A stretch of DNA of 64,000 nt from JBCCBV01 sp039033855 (lineage in GTDB: Bacteria; Planctomycetota; Phycisphaerae; Phycisphaerales; Phycisphaeraceae), in assembly GCA_039033855.1 (NCBI GenBank), contig JBCCBV010000001.1, forward strand, positions 310,001 to 374,000, written 5' to 3'. Below, one piece after another: positions 22,678 to 31,727 of this stretch (its first letter is position 1; each line of letters opens with the position of its first letter). Both the position numbers and the translations under genes were made by a program. A model generated the notes under the pieces. That model was given only the letters and a program-made list of their open reading frames with translations. It was not told the DNA's origin and made no database searches.

Positions 22678-25050
22678 ATGCAGGACTTTTCGCCGCCCGA
22701 AACCGAAGCCCCGGCCCGGCCGTTGCAGACGGTCAGCCTGATCGGCAGCTATGCGCCGCGTCGCTGCGGGATCGGCACGTTTACCGCCGACCTGTCCGAG
22801 GCGATGCAGCAGGCCCGCCCCGGCGTCCGCATCCGGGCCGTGGCGCTCAACGACCGGCCCGAGGGCTACCGCTACTCCGAGCGGGTCTGGTTCGAGCTCA
22901 ACCAGCACCGGCTGGGCGAGTACCACCTGGCGGCCGAGTTCCTCAACACCGCCCATACCGACGTGGTCTGCCTGCAGCACGAGTTCGGGATCTTCGGAGG
23001 CGAGGGCGGTGCCTTCATCCTCGAACTGCTCCGGCGGCTGCGCATGCCGGTGGTCGCAACGCTGCACACCGTGCTCCGCGACCCCGAGCCCAAATACCGC
23101 CACGTGGCGGACAAGCTGTTTCGCCAGTGCGACCGGCTGGTGGTGATGGCCGACCGGGCCGTCGAGTTTTTGACCGACATCTACGACGTCCCGCGGGAAA
23201 AGATCGCCGTGATCCCCCACGGCATCCCGGACGTGCCGTTTGTCGATCCGGCGTTCTACAAAGATCAGTTCGGCGTGGAGGGCCGCAAGGTCATCTTGAC
23301 CTTCGGGCTCATCGGTCCTTCCAAAGGTCTGGAGAACATGATCCGCGCGATGCCGGACATCGTTCGAAAGCACCCCGACGCGGTGTACGTGATCGTGGGC
23401 GCCACGCACCCGGGCGTGCTGGCCCACGCGGGCGAGGAGTACCGGCTGGGCCTGCAACGCCTGGCCGCCGAGCTGGGCGTGGCCGACCACCTGGTTTGGT
23501 TCAACCGGTTTGTCGAGCTGGACGAGCTCACGGCGTTCCTGGGCGCCGCCGACGTGTACGTGACGCCGTACGACAACGAGGCGCAGATCACCTCGGGCAC
23601 GCTGGCGTACGCGGTGGGCGCGGGCAAGGCCGTGGTCTCGACGCCGTATTGGCACGCCAGCGAGCTGCTCGACCAGGGCCGTGGTCATTTGGTGCCGTTC
23701 CAGAACACGCAGGCGCTCGTGGACACGATCACGCACCTGTTCGACCACGAGGTCGATCGCCACGCCGTGCGTAAAGCGGCCTACCAGCACGGGCGTTCGA
23801 TGCGGTGGTCGGAGGTCGCCGAGCGTTACCTGGAGCTGTTCGAGGAGGTCCGGCAGAACCGCCGAAGCCACCCCCGCCCCGGGGCGATCGTGCGGAAGAC
23901 GCCCGCCGACGAGCTGAGCGAGATCAAGCTCGACCACCTGCGCACGCTGACCGACTCTTGCGGCGTCGTCGCCCACGCCAAGGCCACGGTGCCGGACCGC
24001 CGATCGGGCTACGTGATCGAGCACAACGCCGGGGCGCTGATCGCGCTGCTTCAGGCGCAAGACCACCTGACGATCGACAACGCGGTCGAGTTCGACTTGT
24101 TGGTGTCGCGGCTGTTGTCGTTTGTCGACCACGCCTACGACCCGGAGCACGGCCGATTCCGACAACAGATGGGCTACGACCGGGCGTGGGACGACCGCGC
24201 TTTTTCTGAAGATGCGCACGGGCGGGCCCTTTGGGCGCTGGGCGAAACCGTGGCGCGGTCGCGCGTGCCCGGGCACGTGGGGCTGGCGTCGCAGTTGTTC
24301 CACGATGCGCTGGGCGCCTGCGAAGGGTTCGAGCACCCGCACGGGCTGTCGTTTTCGCTCATCGGCATCCACGCGTACCTCCGGCGGTACTCGGGCGACG
24401 CCGACGCCAAGCGCGTGCGGGCCACGCTGGCCGAAAGATTGTTCGAGCGCTTCCGCTTGGCCGACGACCCGAACTGGCCTTACCCGAACGACCAGGTCAC
24501 CTACGCCGCGGCGCGTCTGCCTCATGCGCTGCTGCTTTCCGGCCGGTGGATGTTCCGCAACGACATGATCGAAACCGCGCTGCGCTGCCTGGACTGGCTC
24601 AATGTGGTGCAGAGCGCCGACGACGGCGGCTTCGCCCCGGCCGGCACGGCGGGCGGCTACCCGCGCGGCGGCGTGAAGGCCCGCTTCGAGCAGGCGCCGC
24701 AAGAGGCGTCCGGCGCCATCGACGCCAACCTCGAGGCCTACCGCGTCACCAACCGGGCCGGCTACGTCAAACGCGCCCGCCGATGCCTCGACTGGTTCCA
24801 CGGCGACAACGACCTGCGCGTGCCGTTGTACGACAACACCACCGGCGGCTGCGCCGACCGGCTGACCCCCGCCGGCGCCAGCCCGAACCAAGGGGCCGAG
24901 GCCACCGTCGCCTGGCTGCTGGCCCTCCTGTCGATGTACGAGCACGAGCTGCTCGAAGAGGCCGAGCCCACCACCAAAGCCGGCGACGACGCCACCCCCG
25001 CGGTGCGCAAGGCCGAACCCGCGCAGCCCCGCCGCGCCGCGGCGTCGTAG
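22678..25050 (+). CDS. GT4-type glycosyltransferase with C-terminal alpha/alpha-toroid-like domain
   Basis: This 790-residue protein joins two parts. Residues about 15-400 are a GT-B glycosyltransferase (GSYAPRRCGIGTFTADLSEA, CLQHEFGIFGGEGG, AVIPHGIPDV, TFGLIGPSKGLENMIRAMP, YVTPYDNEAQITSGTLAYAV). From about 430 on, helical repeats with aromatic and acidic residues (AWDDRAFSEDAHGRALWALG, LPHALLLSGRWM, SADDGGFAPAGTAG) look like a six-hairpin toroid of carbohydrate enzymes. Such fused proteins are known near mannoside-processing genes, but the substrate here is unknown. It is divergent from the dTDP-rhamnose genes, so it could use rhamnose or another sugar. ATG 22678 is chosen; the longer open frame upstream is antisense to rmlA. 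Confidence 0.85.
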   Translation: MQDFSPPETEAPARPLQTVSLIGSYAPRRCGIGTFTADLSEAMQQARPGVRIRAVALNDRPEGYRYSERVWFELNQHRLGEYHLAAEFLNTAHTDVVCLQHEFGIFGGEGGAFILELLRRLRMPVVATLHTVLRDPEPKYRHVADKLFRQCDRLVVMADRAVEFLTDIYDVPREKIAVIPHGIPDVPFVDPAFYKDQFGVEGRKVILTFGLIGPSKGLENMIRAMPDIVRKHPDAVYVIVGATHPGVLAHAGEEYRLGLQRLAAELGVADHLVWFNRFVELDELTAFLGAADVYVTPYDNEAQITSGTLAYAVGAGKAVVSTPYWHASELLDQGRGHLVPFQNTQALVDTITHLFDHEVDRHAVRKAAYQHGRSMRWSEVAERYLELFEEVRQNRRSHPRPGAIVRKTPADELSEIKLDHLRTLTDSCGVVAHAKATVPDRRSGYVIEHNAGALIALLQAQDHLTIDNAVEFDLLVSRLLSFVDHAYDPEHGRFRQQMGYDRAWDDRAFSEDAHGRALWALGETVARSRVPGHVGLASQLFHDALGACEGFEHPHGLSFSLIGIHAYLRRYSGDADAKRVRATLAERLFERFRLADDPNWPYPNDQVTYAAARLPHALLLSGRWMFRNDMIETALRCLDWLNVVQSADDGGFAPAGTAGGYPRGGVKARFEQAPQEASGAIDANLEAYRVTNRAGYVKRARRCLDWFHGDNDLRVPLYDNTTGGCADRLTPAGASPNQGAEATVAWLLALLSMYEHELLEEAEPTTKAGDDATPAVRKAEPAQPRRAAAS

Positions 25051-25064
25051 TCCGGTCACTCCGT

Positions 25065-25182
25065 ACGAGCCGCGACCGTGAGGGAGCGAGGCATACCGGC
25101 GATGCGCTGGATTCAACCCAAGCGCTGCCTCGCGCTTAGACGCATCGGTCCGAGGCCCCGCTTACTGACGTGCGCGGCTCGT
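25065..25182. repeat. REP-like paired palindromic element, copy A
   Basis: A 118-nt unit starting 14 nt after a stop codon. Its left end (25065-25094) reads ACGAGCCGCGACCGTGAGGG and onward. Its right end (25151-25182) is an imperfect inverted copy (reverse strand ACGAGCCGCGCACGTCAGTA, then AGCGGGGCCTCG). The middle contains GATGCG near 25101 and CGCATC near 25141 as inverted arms, with GCGCT and AGCGC inside. The same layout recurs at 54476-54592. It resembles REP pairs or BIMEs, which are non-autonomous elements moved by RAYT-type transposases. No such transposase is visible here. Confidence 0.6.
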
Positions 25183-25229
25183 CATCACGCACTCTAAACC
25201 TGGGCAGGCATCCATGGCCGTGCAGTTGC

Positions 25230-25235
25230 TACCCT
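25230..25235 (+). promoter_or_regulatory. -10-like TACCCT, 7 nt before the nucleoside transporter start
   Basis: TACCCT precedes GTG 25243 by 7 nt. It supports a GTG start for a gene with no nearby ATG. Confidence 0.45.
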
Positions 25236-25242
25236 CGCGGGC

Positions 25243-26565
25243 GTGCCGGAACTGCGTGCGGCCGTGGGGGTCGCGATTTTCGTCGGGGTGGCGTGGGTGC
25301 TGTCGTCGCACAAGCGGAGATTTCCCGTGCGCGTGGTCGTAGGCGGGCTGGCACTTCAACTCGGCCTGGCGGCGCTGGTGCTGGGGTGGACGCCCGGTCA
25401 GCAGTACCTGCAAGCCTTCGCCGGCGGGCTGGTGGACCTGCTGAACTACGCGGTCAAGCCGCCCGCGGAAACCCTGTTCGGCGCGCTGGGCACGGGCGAC
25501 CCGACCAGCTCGGTGGGGTTTGCGTTCGCCTTCGCTGGCACGGGTCTGGTGGCGATCATCTTCTTTTCAACGCTGCTGGCGATCCTCTACTACCTCAAGA
25601 TCATGCCGGCCATCGTGTGGGCGTTTGGGCTGGTGCTCAAGCGGGCGCTCGGCGTGTCGGGGGCCGAGGCGATGGCGTCGGCCGCCAACGTGTGCGTGGG
25701 CCAGACCGAGGCGCCCTTGGCGATCCGCCCGTACCTGGACAAGCTCACGCGCTCGGAGCTCATGGCCGTGATGACCGGCGGGTTTGCGACCATCGCCGGG
25801 TCGGTGCTGGTGATCTACATCGGCCTGATCGGCGGCGCCGCGCCGCAGCTGGCGAACATCGGCGGCGACTTTCTGGCGGCGTCCATCATGTCGGCGCCGG
25901 CGGCACTGCTCATCGCCAAGGTCATGGTCCCTGAGACGGGTACACCCGAAACCGCCCGAGCCGTGTCGTTTCGCGAAGCGGTGCGTGGCGACGGCCGCAA
26001 CGCCAACCTGATCGACGCCGCCACCACCGGCGCGAGGGAGGGCTTGTTCCTCTACCTCAACGTCGTCGCCATGCTGCTGGCGTTTACCGCGCTGGTGTTG
26101 GCCGTGAACTGGGGCCTCAAGGGCGTTCACTTTTCGGTCGGCGGCTGGACAGTGCGCGAGGGCGACCTGACCCTGCAGACGATCTTCGGCTACCTGCTGG
26201 CGCCGGCGGCGTGGGCGATCGGGGTGGCGTGGGCGGATTGTCAGGCCGTGGGGAGTTTGCTGGGCATCAAGATCACGACCAACGAGTTCGTGGCCATGGA
26301 CCAGATGAGCCAACTGCTGACGGCCGAACCGGCGGCGGGGGCGGCCTCGGCGGTGGGCGCGTTCCAGGACCCGCGCTCGGCCCGGTTGGCGGTGTACGCG
26401 CTCTGCGGGTTCGCGAACTTCGCCTCGATCGGGATCCAGATCGGCGGGATTTCTTCGCTGGCGCCGGGCCGTAAGTCCGAGCTGGCCAAGCTGGGCCTGC
26501 GGGCGATGGTGGGCGGGGCGATGGCGTCGTGGATGACCGCGGCGGTGGCCGGGCTGTTCATCTGA
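25243..26565 (+). CDS. Concentrative nucleoside transporter (NupC/CNT family)
   Basis: A 440-residue inner-membrane symporter with about ten to twelve helices. CNT-family blocks are visible: the gate region GFAFAFAGTGLVAIIFFSTLLA, the first substrate hairpin SGAEAMASAANVCVGQTEAPL, the mid-membrane GGFATIAGSVLVIYIGLI, and later TNEFVAMDQMSQL and YALCGFANFASIGIQIGG. These transporters import nucleosides with Na+ or H+. GTG 25243 starts directly before the first helix. No nucleoside catabolic gene is next to it; the REP-like element lies just upstream. Confidence 0.92.
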   Translation: MPELRAAVGVAIFVGVAWVLSSHKRRFPVRVVVGGLALQLGLAALVLGWTPGQQYLQAFAGGLVDLLNYAVKPPAETLFGALGTGDPTSSVGFAFAFAGTGLVAIIFFSTLLAILYYLKIMPAIVWAFGLVLKRALGVSGAEAMASAANVCVGQTEAPLAIRPYLDKLTRSELMAVMTGGFATIAGSVLVIYIGLIGGAAPQLANIGGDFLAASIMSAPAALLIAKVMVPETGTPETARAVSFREAVRGDGRNANLIDAATTGAREGLFLYLNVVAMLLAFTALVLAVNWGLKGVHFSVGGWTVREGDLTLQTIFGYLLAPAAWAIGVAWADCQAVGSLLGIKITTNEFVAMDQMSQLLTAEPAAGAASAVGAFQDPRSARLAVYALCGFANFASIGIQIGGISSLAPGRKSELAKLGLRAMVGGAMASWMTAAVAGLFI

Positions 26566-26620
26566 CGGGCATCCGGGCCGACTCCATCGGGGTGGCGTTT
26601 CCGAGCGGCGCCGGCGTCGC

Positions 26621-26626
26621 TAGCAT
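26621..26626 (+). promoter_or_regulatory. -10-like TAGCAT, 7 nt before the aminotransferase start
   Basis: TAGCAT precedes ATG 26634 by 7 nt, and selects this ATG over an upstream in-frame start at 26529 that lies inside the transporter gene. Confidence 0.45.
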
Positions 26627-26633
26627 CGAGCCC

Positions 26634-27785
26634 ATGTCCGAGTCTCCCTCTACATCGACCGATGCGCCGCCCGCAGTCCCCGCATTCGACCTCCGCGCCC
26701 AGTGGGCCGAGATCCGCGAAGAAGCGCTAACCGAAGTGACCCGCGTGCTCGACGCCCAGGCCTGCGTCAATGGGCCGGACATCGCCGAGCTCGAGCAAGA
26801 GGTCGCCGACTACTGCCGGGCCGGCCACGGCGTCGGGGTGACGTCCGGCACCGACGCCATCCTGGTGGCCCTCCAAGCCCTCGGCGTCCGATGCGGGCAG
26901 TCGGTGGTGACCAGCCCATTCACGTTTTTCGCCACCGCCGGCTCGCCCTGGCGGGTGGGGGTTCGGCCGATTTTTGTCGACGTCGAAGACGACACGCTCA
27001 ACCTCGACCCGAACCGGGTGGAGGATGCGCTGACCGACGACACGGCCGGGATCATGCCGGTGCACCTGTTCGGCCGGGCCGCAGACATGACGGCGCTGGG
27101 CGACATCGCCGAGCGGAAGAAGCTGTTGGTCATCGAGGACGCGGCGCAAGCGATCGGCGCCAAACACCGGGGCAAACGCGTGGGAAGCTTCGGCCACGCC
27201 ACCGCCCTTTCCTTCTACCCCACCAAGAACCTCGGCGGCGCGGGCGACGGCGGCATGGTGCTCTGCCAGGACGCCGACGTCGCCGAGCGAGCCCGCAAAA
27301 TACGCAACCACGGCGCCGAGCAGCGCTACTTCCATGAAGAAGTTGGCGGCAACTTCCGCCTCGACACGCTCCAGGCCGCGTACCTGCGGGTCAAGCTCCG
27401 CAAGCTCGAGACGTACCACGCCAAGCGGCGCGACCACGCGGCGTTTTACGGCCAAGCACTGGGGGACCTCGACGGGTTGACGCTGCCTGCCCCCGACGCG
27501 CCGGGCGATTTCGGCGTGGTCAACCAGTACACCGTGCGCACGACCGACCCCAAGCACCGCGACGCGCTCCGCGACCACCTGGCCACGGCGAAGGTGGGCA
27601 CGGCCATCTACTACCCGTTGCCGTTGCACCAGCAGGCCTGCTTCGCTTCGCTGGGCTACAAAGCGGGCGACTTCCCGGTGAGCGAGCGCGCGTCGGCGAC
27701 CTGCCTGTCGCTGCCGATCTTCCCCGAGATGACCGACGAGCAGCGGTCGCACGTGGCCGACGCGATCCGGTCGTACTTCGCATGA
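26634..27785 (+). CDS. DegT/DnrJ/EryC1/StrS-family sugar aminotransferase
   Basis: A 383-residue PLP-dependent enzyme of the type that aminates keto-sugar nucleotides. Visible are FDLRAQWAEIREE at the N-terminus, VTSGTDAILVALQALGV, the family's TPFTFFAT-like SPFTFFATA, IEDAAQAIGAKHRGKRVG, the PLP lysine Lys198 in SFYPTKNLGGAGDGG, and the C-terminal YYPLPLHQQACF. The exact sugar cannot be told. Its TGA overlaps the ATG of a polytopic GT-C-like membrane protein (ATGA), which suggests a role in making or placing an amino-sugar in an envelope glycan. Confidence 0.93.
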   Translation: MSESPSTSTDAPPAVPAFDLRAQWAEIREEALTEVTRVLDAQACVNGPDIAELEQEVADYCRAGHGVGVTSGTDAILVALQALGVRCGQSVVTSPFTFFATAGSPWRVGVRPIFVDVEDDTLNLDPNRVEDALTDDTAGIMPVHLFGRAADMTALGDIAERKKLLVIEDAAQAIGAKHRGKRVGSFGHATALSFYPTKNLGGAGDGGMVLCQDADVAERARKIRNHGAEQRYFHEEVGGNFRLDTLQAAYLRVKLRKLETYHAKRRDHAAFYGQALGDLDGLTLPAPDAPGDFGVVNQYTVRTTDPKHRDALRDHLATAKVGTAIYYPLPLHQQACFASLGYKAGDFPVSERASATCLSLPIFPEMTDEQRSHVADAIRSYFA

Positions 27786-29344
27786 ACGCCCCGGCGGATC
27801 GGCCGGCGTCTCAACGCACCGTCGACTTGTTGCGGCGGACGCGGTGGCTCGGGTGGGCGGCCGTGCTCGCGGTGTATGCGCTGTCGTGGAACGGCGTGTG
27901 GCGCGCCGGAGACGACTCGGGCGCCGCGATGGTGCTGGCCCGGCACGTTGGCCAAGGCCACGGCTGGGCGCACCCCGACGGGCTGCACGGCGAGCTGTCG
28001 CCGGGCTTTGTCGCGGCGTCGGCGGTAATGTTCTGGGTCTTCCCAGAGAATGACCTGACGGCCGTGGCGGGCGTCACCGCCCTTTCCTTCGCGCTCGGTT
28101 TGCTGGGCTTAGTGCTCGCGTACCGGCTGGTCCGGCTGCGTGAAGGCCCCGGCCTGGCCATGGGCGTGGTGCTGACGCTTGCGGCGACGGAGCTCTGGCA
28201 TCAGCACGCGCTCGCAGCCCTGCCAGATGTTTGGTTCGCCTGCTCGGCGATGGCGGCGCTGCTGGGGTACGAGCGCTGGCGACGAGTGGGCAAGCCCGGC
28301 GGGCGCGCGCCGGGGCCTTTGCTGCTGCTCATAATCGGCGTGGTCGGGATGCTGGCAACGCGCAGCGTGGGCGTGGTGTTCGTAGCGGCGCTGGTGCTGA
28401 CGGAGCTGGTCCGTGCGGCCCGGGCCGGGCGTCGGCGGCCCGTATGGATCGGGGCGATGGCGGCTTGCGCACTGTTGGCCGTGGGGCACGCGATGTTGGT
28501 CGCGCCCGCCCCGCCGTGGACGCTGCACGTCGACCAACGGCTGGTGATCGACAAGCTCACGAAGCACCTGCCGCAAACGCTGGATCAAGTCGCCCGACAC
28601 AACGTGCCGCACCTGCTGATCGAAGCGGCACCCGAGGCGGTGTTCGGCATGGACCTGGGCCACGCGGGCGCGCTCGGCGGGCTGGCGGCGGTGGGCCTGG
28701 GCTTGTCGCTGTTCCGGTTCCGCCTGCTGTGGGGCGTGTGGTTCGCGTTGCTGCTGGTGCAATGGGTGGTGTTGCTGCCGACCGACCGCTACCTGCTGCC
28801 GGTGCTGCCGTTGTTGGTGCTGGCGTGGTGGCGGGCGTGCATCGACGCCAACCGTTTTGTGTCGGCGAAGCTGGCCGGCCGGAGCGTGCACCTGAGGCGA
28901 GCCTCGGGCGTGGGCTTCGTGCTGCTATTGATGCTGCTTTATGTGCCCAACGCGCTGCGGACGGTGCGCACCGTCGGCGTGCAGCGGTCGCCGGCGTTCT
29001 ACGAGCGTTATCGCGACGGCAAGTACCTGCCCTGGATCGAGGTGTCGGCGTGGCTGCGCGAGCACACCGGCGAAAGTGAGTCCGCCGTCACACCCGACGA
29101 TGCGCCGCACGGCGCGGTGGCGCTGTGGTCGGACCGCCGGGCGGGGTCGACGGCCTGGCCGGGCCTGCAAGGGGTTGCGTCGCATCTGATCGAAGCGCGA
29201 CCCGAACCGGACGGCCCTACGGTGCGTCTGCACGGTTGGCGGCGCGGGGCGTGGGTGTTCACCACCGAAGCCGTGGACCGCAAGGCCCGGCCCGTGGTGG
29301 TCCGGCGGGCCGTATGGGCTTCGCCCAAGGCCGACCGCCCGTAA
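27782..29344 (+). CDS. Polytopic membrane protein, GT-C (family 39-like) candidate
   Basis: A 520-residue protein with about nine hydrophobic helices followed by a soluble C-terminal part of around 120 residues. After the first helix come GDDSGAAMVLARHVGQGHGW and SPGFVAAS, a pattern typical of GT-C transferases of the ArnT/PMT type, where an acidic residue in the first loop is catalytic (here Asp of GDDS). TDRYLLPVLPLLVL near the last helices also fits. Co-translation with a sugar aminotransferase supports a role in transfer of a sugar from a lipid carrier. The call is inferred from topology and one motif, not from a confirmed domain. Confidence 0.7.
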   Translation: MNAPADRPASQRTVDLLRRTRWLGWAAVLAVYALSWNGVWRAGDDSGAAMVLARHVGQGHGWAHPDGLHGELSPGFVAASAVMFWVFPENDLTAVAGVTALSFALGLLGLVLAYRLVRLREGPGLAMGVVLTLAATELWHQHALAALPDVWFACSAMAALLGYERWRRVGKPGGRAPGPLLLLIIGVVGMLATRSVGVVFVAALVLTELVRAARAGRRRPVWIGAMAACALLAVGHAMLVAPAPPWTLHVDQRLVIDKLTKHLPQTLDQVARHNVPHLLIEAAPEAVFGMDLGHAGALGGLAAVGLGLSLFRFRLLWGVWFALLLVQWVVLLPTDRYLLPVLPLLVLAWWRACIDANRFVSAKLAGRSVHLRRASGVGFVLLLMLLYVPNALRTVRTVGVQRSPAFYERYRDGKYLPWIEVSAWLREHTGESESAVTPDDAPHGAVALWSDRRAGSTAWPGLQGVASHLIEARPEPDGPTVRLHGWRRGAWVFTTEAVDRKARPVVVRRAVWASPKADRP

Positions 29345-29347
29345 ACT
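29342..29347 (+). promoter_or_regulatory. -10-like TAAACT, 8 nt before the next start
   Basis: TAAACT precedes ATG 29356 by 8 nt. Its TAA is also the stop codon of the upstream gene, so the match is partly forced and weaker than others. Confidence 0.3.
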
Positions 29348-29355
29348 TGGTGCGT

Positions 29356-30039
29356 ATGAGCCGATCCGCCCGATTTTCCTCGCCCGTTGCGCAGCAGACG
29401 GCGATCGCCGTGGCCATGGGGCTGGTGCTGATCGGCACGGTGTTGATGGCGTCGGTGGTGACCGGAGCGGGCCTCGCGCCGCCGGGCAAGCCACGGCTGG
29501 AGACCCGGCAAGAACTCGGGGTGCGTGTGGGCGTGCCGGGATGGTGGCAGCGCGACACGGATCAGGAAGCCGCGCAACAGCAGATCGTCGCCGGGGACGT
29601 GCGGGTGTGGGTCGACTCGCGTCGACCGACCCGCCAGATGCTGCTCCGGCCGTTCGAGGTGCCGCCGCTGCCCGACGCCGCGAACGCCGACCCGGTGCGC
29701 ACCGCCCAGAACGCGGGGCAGGAGTACGTACGCCGGTTCATGCGGGTGACCTTCCTGAACGTGCCGGAGGTCAACGTCGAACTGTCTCCGCAAGCCGATC
29801 CGCCCCAGGCGCGGGCGTGGATGCTGACGCTGTCGACCGACGAGCGCGACTCGCTCGGCCGACCACGCGTCGATGCAATTGCGCTGGTGGCGTCGCTCGA
29901 CACGCCCGGGCGGTACTGGGTGCTCCACCTGGCCGACCGCATCGACGAGCGCGACAACGCCAACCGCGTGGCCCAGCAGACCGCGTTCCTGCTGCAACTC
30001 ATCGTCAACTCCGCTGAGTTCGGCCAGAGCCCGGCATGA
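29356..30039 (+). CDS. Single-pass membrane-anchored hypothetical protein
   Basis: The 227-residue product has one N-terminal hydrophobic helix (AIAVAMGLVLIGTVLMASVV) and then a soluble domain presumably outside the cytoplasm. No family is recognised. The soluble part has alternating strand-like segments (QQQIVAGDVRVWVDSRRP, ARAWMLTLSTDERD, VDAIALVASLDTPGRYWVLH). The stop overlaps the next ATG (ATGA), pairing it with a second exported protein of unknown function; they likely work together. ATG 29356 is chosen because the frame upstream overlaps the previous gene. Confidence 0.7.
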   Translation: MSRSARFSSPVAQQTAIAVAMGLVLIGTVLMASVVTGAGLAPPGKPRLETRQELGVRVGVPGWWQRDTDQEAAQQQIVAGDVRVWVDSRRPTRQMLLRPFEVPPLPDAANADPVRTAQNAGQEYVRRFMRVTFLNVPEVNVELSPQADPPQARAWMLTLSTDERDSLGRPRVDAIALVASLDTPGRYWVLHLADRIDERDNANRVAQQTAFLLQLIVNSAEFGQSPA

Positions 30040-31715
30040 CGCGCGTCCGACCCGCTGATCGACGTCGCCCGCCCGGCCGAAACGGCGGCCTGCGAAGCGT
30101 GACACACCCCGTGCGCTTGGGCATGGCCTGCGCTGTGCTGCTTACCACCGTGACGGCGGGTGTGGCGCAGGCCCAGGGATCGCCCGACGCGTCGGCGACG
30201 CCGCCCCCGCTGCCCGCGGCGCTCACCGGCGGATGGGGGACGACCGAGAGCGCCGCCGCCGTGCTTTCACCCAACATCACCCGCGAATGGGCCTACGGCA
30301 TCGGACTCCGACTGCCGCAAGGCACGCGCCCGGTGGTCGACGTGTCGAGCCAGGTGGTCGGGGCCTGGCGCTTGCCAAACGGGGGGCGGTTGACCCTCCG
30401 GGCGTTGCCTGGCGACAGCGCCATCGAGCTCAAGCCCGCGTCGGACGACGTGATCGAGGCGATCCGCATGACCGATTTCGGGCGGGCCCGCGTGGCGTTG
30501 CGGGTTTGGGGGCAGACCGATGCGGGCAAGCCGGGCGTGCTGCTGATCGTGCGCAGCCGGGCGCTGGGCGCCGCCGAGGATGCCCCGGAGTCGTGGGTCG
30601 GCCACGGATTGATCCGCTTGCAACCCACGCTGTTGGCCGAGCTGGTGTACGAGGCCGGCACGGGCGACCCGCAGGCGGCCGAGGCGGCGTGCCGGGCGGT
30701 GCTCCGCAGCGTCGAGGCGTTGCCGCCGGCCGAGCTGGACCGAGCGCGGCGCGATGCGCTGCGCTGGACCTCGGCCTGGCGTGCGTCGCTGCCCCAGCCG
30801 CGCTACGCAAGCCGTTGGGCCGAGCCGCGCGCGTTTGCGCTCTATCGCGACGAGCGCCTGGTCGGAGCGGCGCTGGCGCGGCTGAGCTCGCCGAGCGCGG
30901 AATCCACCGGGGCGAGCGACGGGCCCGGCGAACGACCTCAAGAACTCAAGATTGTCAGCCAATGGGTTGAAGGGCCCGACGTGGTGGCCAGCCGGGAAGC
31001 GGTCTTTCGCGTCGATGCGTCAGGCGAAGGCGAGCGGTGGTCGATCCGCACCGCCCGGCAGCGGGTCGGGTTCGACGCCAACCAGCCCGGCGCGGTACGG
31101 GCCTGGGCGGAAACGGGCCTGCGGGGCCCGCGTCGGTCGGACCCCGGCGCTCCGCCGCTGAACCGGCTGGTGGTGGATCGCGAGGGCGCCCCGCCGGCCG
31201 CGGTGCTCGACTACGTGCTCAACCGCAAAGACCGGGGCCTGCGGTTCATCGGCCCGGACCGGAACCAACTTGCGGGGGCCGCCGCCGCGCCGCCCGACCC
31301 GACCCCGGTTGGGGCCGCGCCGGGGGGCCAGTTCGTGACCCAAACGTGGTCGACTCCTGGCCTGGCGTACCTGGATCAGATCGACCTGCGGGTTGGGCTC
31401 GAGCACCTGCCGATCGATTTTCCCCGGGCGTTCATGTTCTACGCCTACGACCCTTCGCTGGCCAAGCTGACGCTGCACCGGGGCGAGGTCGAGCCGCGGG
31501 CTCAAGGCGGCGCCTGGGTGCGTGTCCGGCCGGGGCCCTCGGCGCCGCAAACCGTGTACCGGCTCGGCTCCGACGGGCGACTTGTGCAGATCGACCGCCC
31601 CGACGGTGTTTCGTGGCGGCCCGGGCGGGCTGCGCGCGTTCGGGCCGAGCTGCGCGCCGCGGGGCTCGACGGGCAGATCACGCTGATGCGCGCCGGGCCC
31701 GGTCCGCCCGGCTAG
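30036..31715 (+). CDS. Exported hypothetical protein
   Basis: A 559-residue protein with a signal peptide (MACAVLLTTVTAGVAQAQG), preceded by an Arg-rich stretch of about 25 residues. The mature part has no recognised family; it is strand-rich in the middle and has a Pro/Ala-rich linker near 415-435. The C-terminal third (DLRVGLEHLPIDFPRAFMFY, YDPSLAKLTLHRGEVEPRAQ) may be a separate domain. It overlaps the single-pass protein upstream (ATGA) and ends 12 nt before phoH. A later start (for example GTG in VTHPVRLG) would trim the Arg-rich part. Confidence 0.7.
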   Translation: MTRVRPADRRRPPGRNGGLRSVTHPVRLGMACAVLLTTVTAGVAQAQGSPDASATPPPLPAALTGGWGTTESAAAVLSPNITREWAYGIGLRLPQGTRPVVDVSSQVVGAWRLPNGGRLTLRALPGDSAIELKPASDDVIEAIRMTDFGRARVALRVWGQTDAGKPGVLLIVRSRALGAAEDAPESWVGHGLIRLQPTLLAELVYEAGTGDPQAAEAACRAVLRSVEALPPAELDRARRDALRWTSAWRASLPQPRYASRWAEPRAFALYRDERLVGAALARLSSPSAESTGASDGPGERPQELKIVSQWVEGPDVVASREAVFRVDASGEGERWSIRTARQRVGFDANQPGAVRAWAETGLRGPRRSDPGAPPLNRLVVDREGAPPAAVLDYVLNRKDRGLRFIGPDRNQLAGAAAAPPDPTPVGAAPGGQFVTQTWSTPGLAYLDQIDLRVGLEHLPIDFPRAFMFYAYDPSLAKLTLHRGEVEPRAQGGAWVRVRPGPSAPQTVYRLGSDGRLVQIDRPDGVSWRPGRAARVRAELRAAGLDGQITLMRAGPGPPG

Positions 31716-31718
31716 GGT
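31713..31718 (+). promoter_or_regulatory. -10-like TAGGGT, 9 nt before the phoH start
   Basis: TAGGGT precedes GTG 31728 by 9 nt. The TAG is the stop of the upstream gene, so this may be coincidence and phoH could instead be co-transcribed. Confidence 0.25.
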
Positions 31719-31727
31719 TTGCGTCCC

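Noticed and set aside
21658..25116. Very long open frames on both strands (over 1100 codons each) across the rmlA and glycosyltransferase region
   Set aside because: They are extensions of the real genes into antisense DNA. High G+C removes stop codons from shadow frames, and the extra parts are Arg/Ala/Gly-rich without family similarity.
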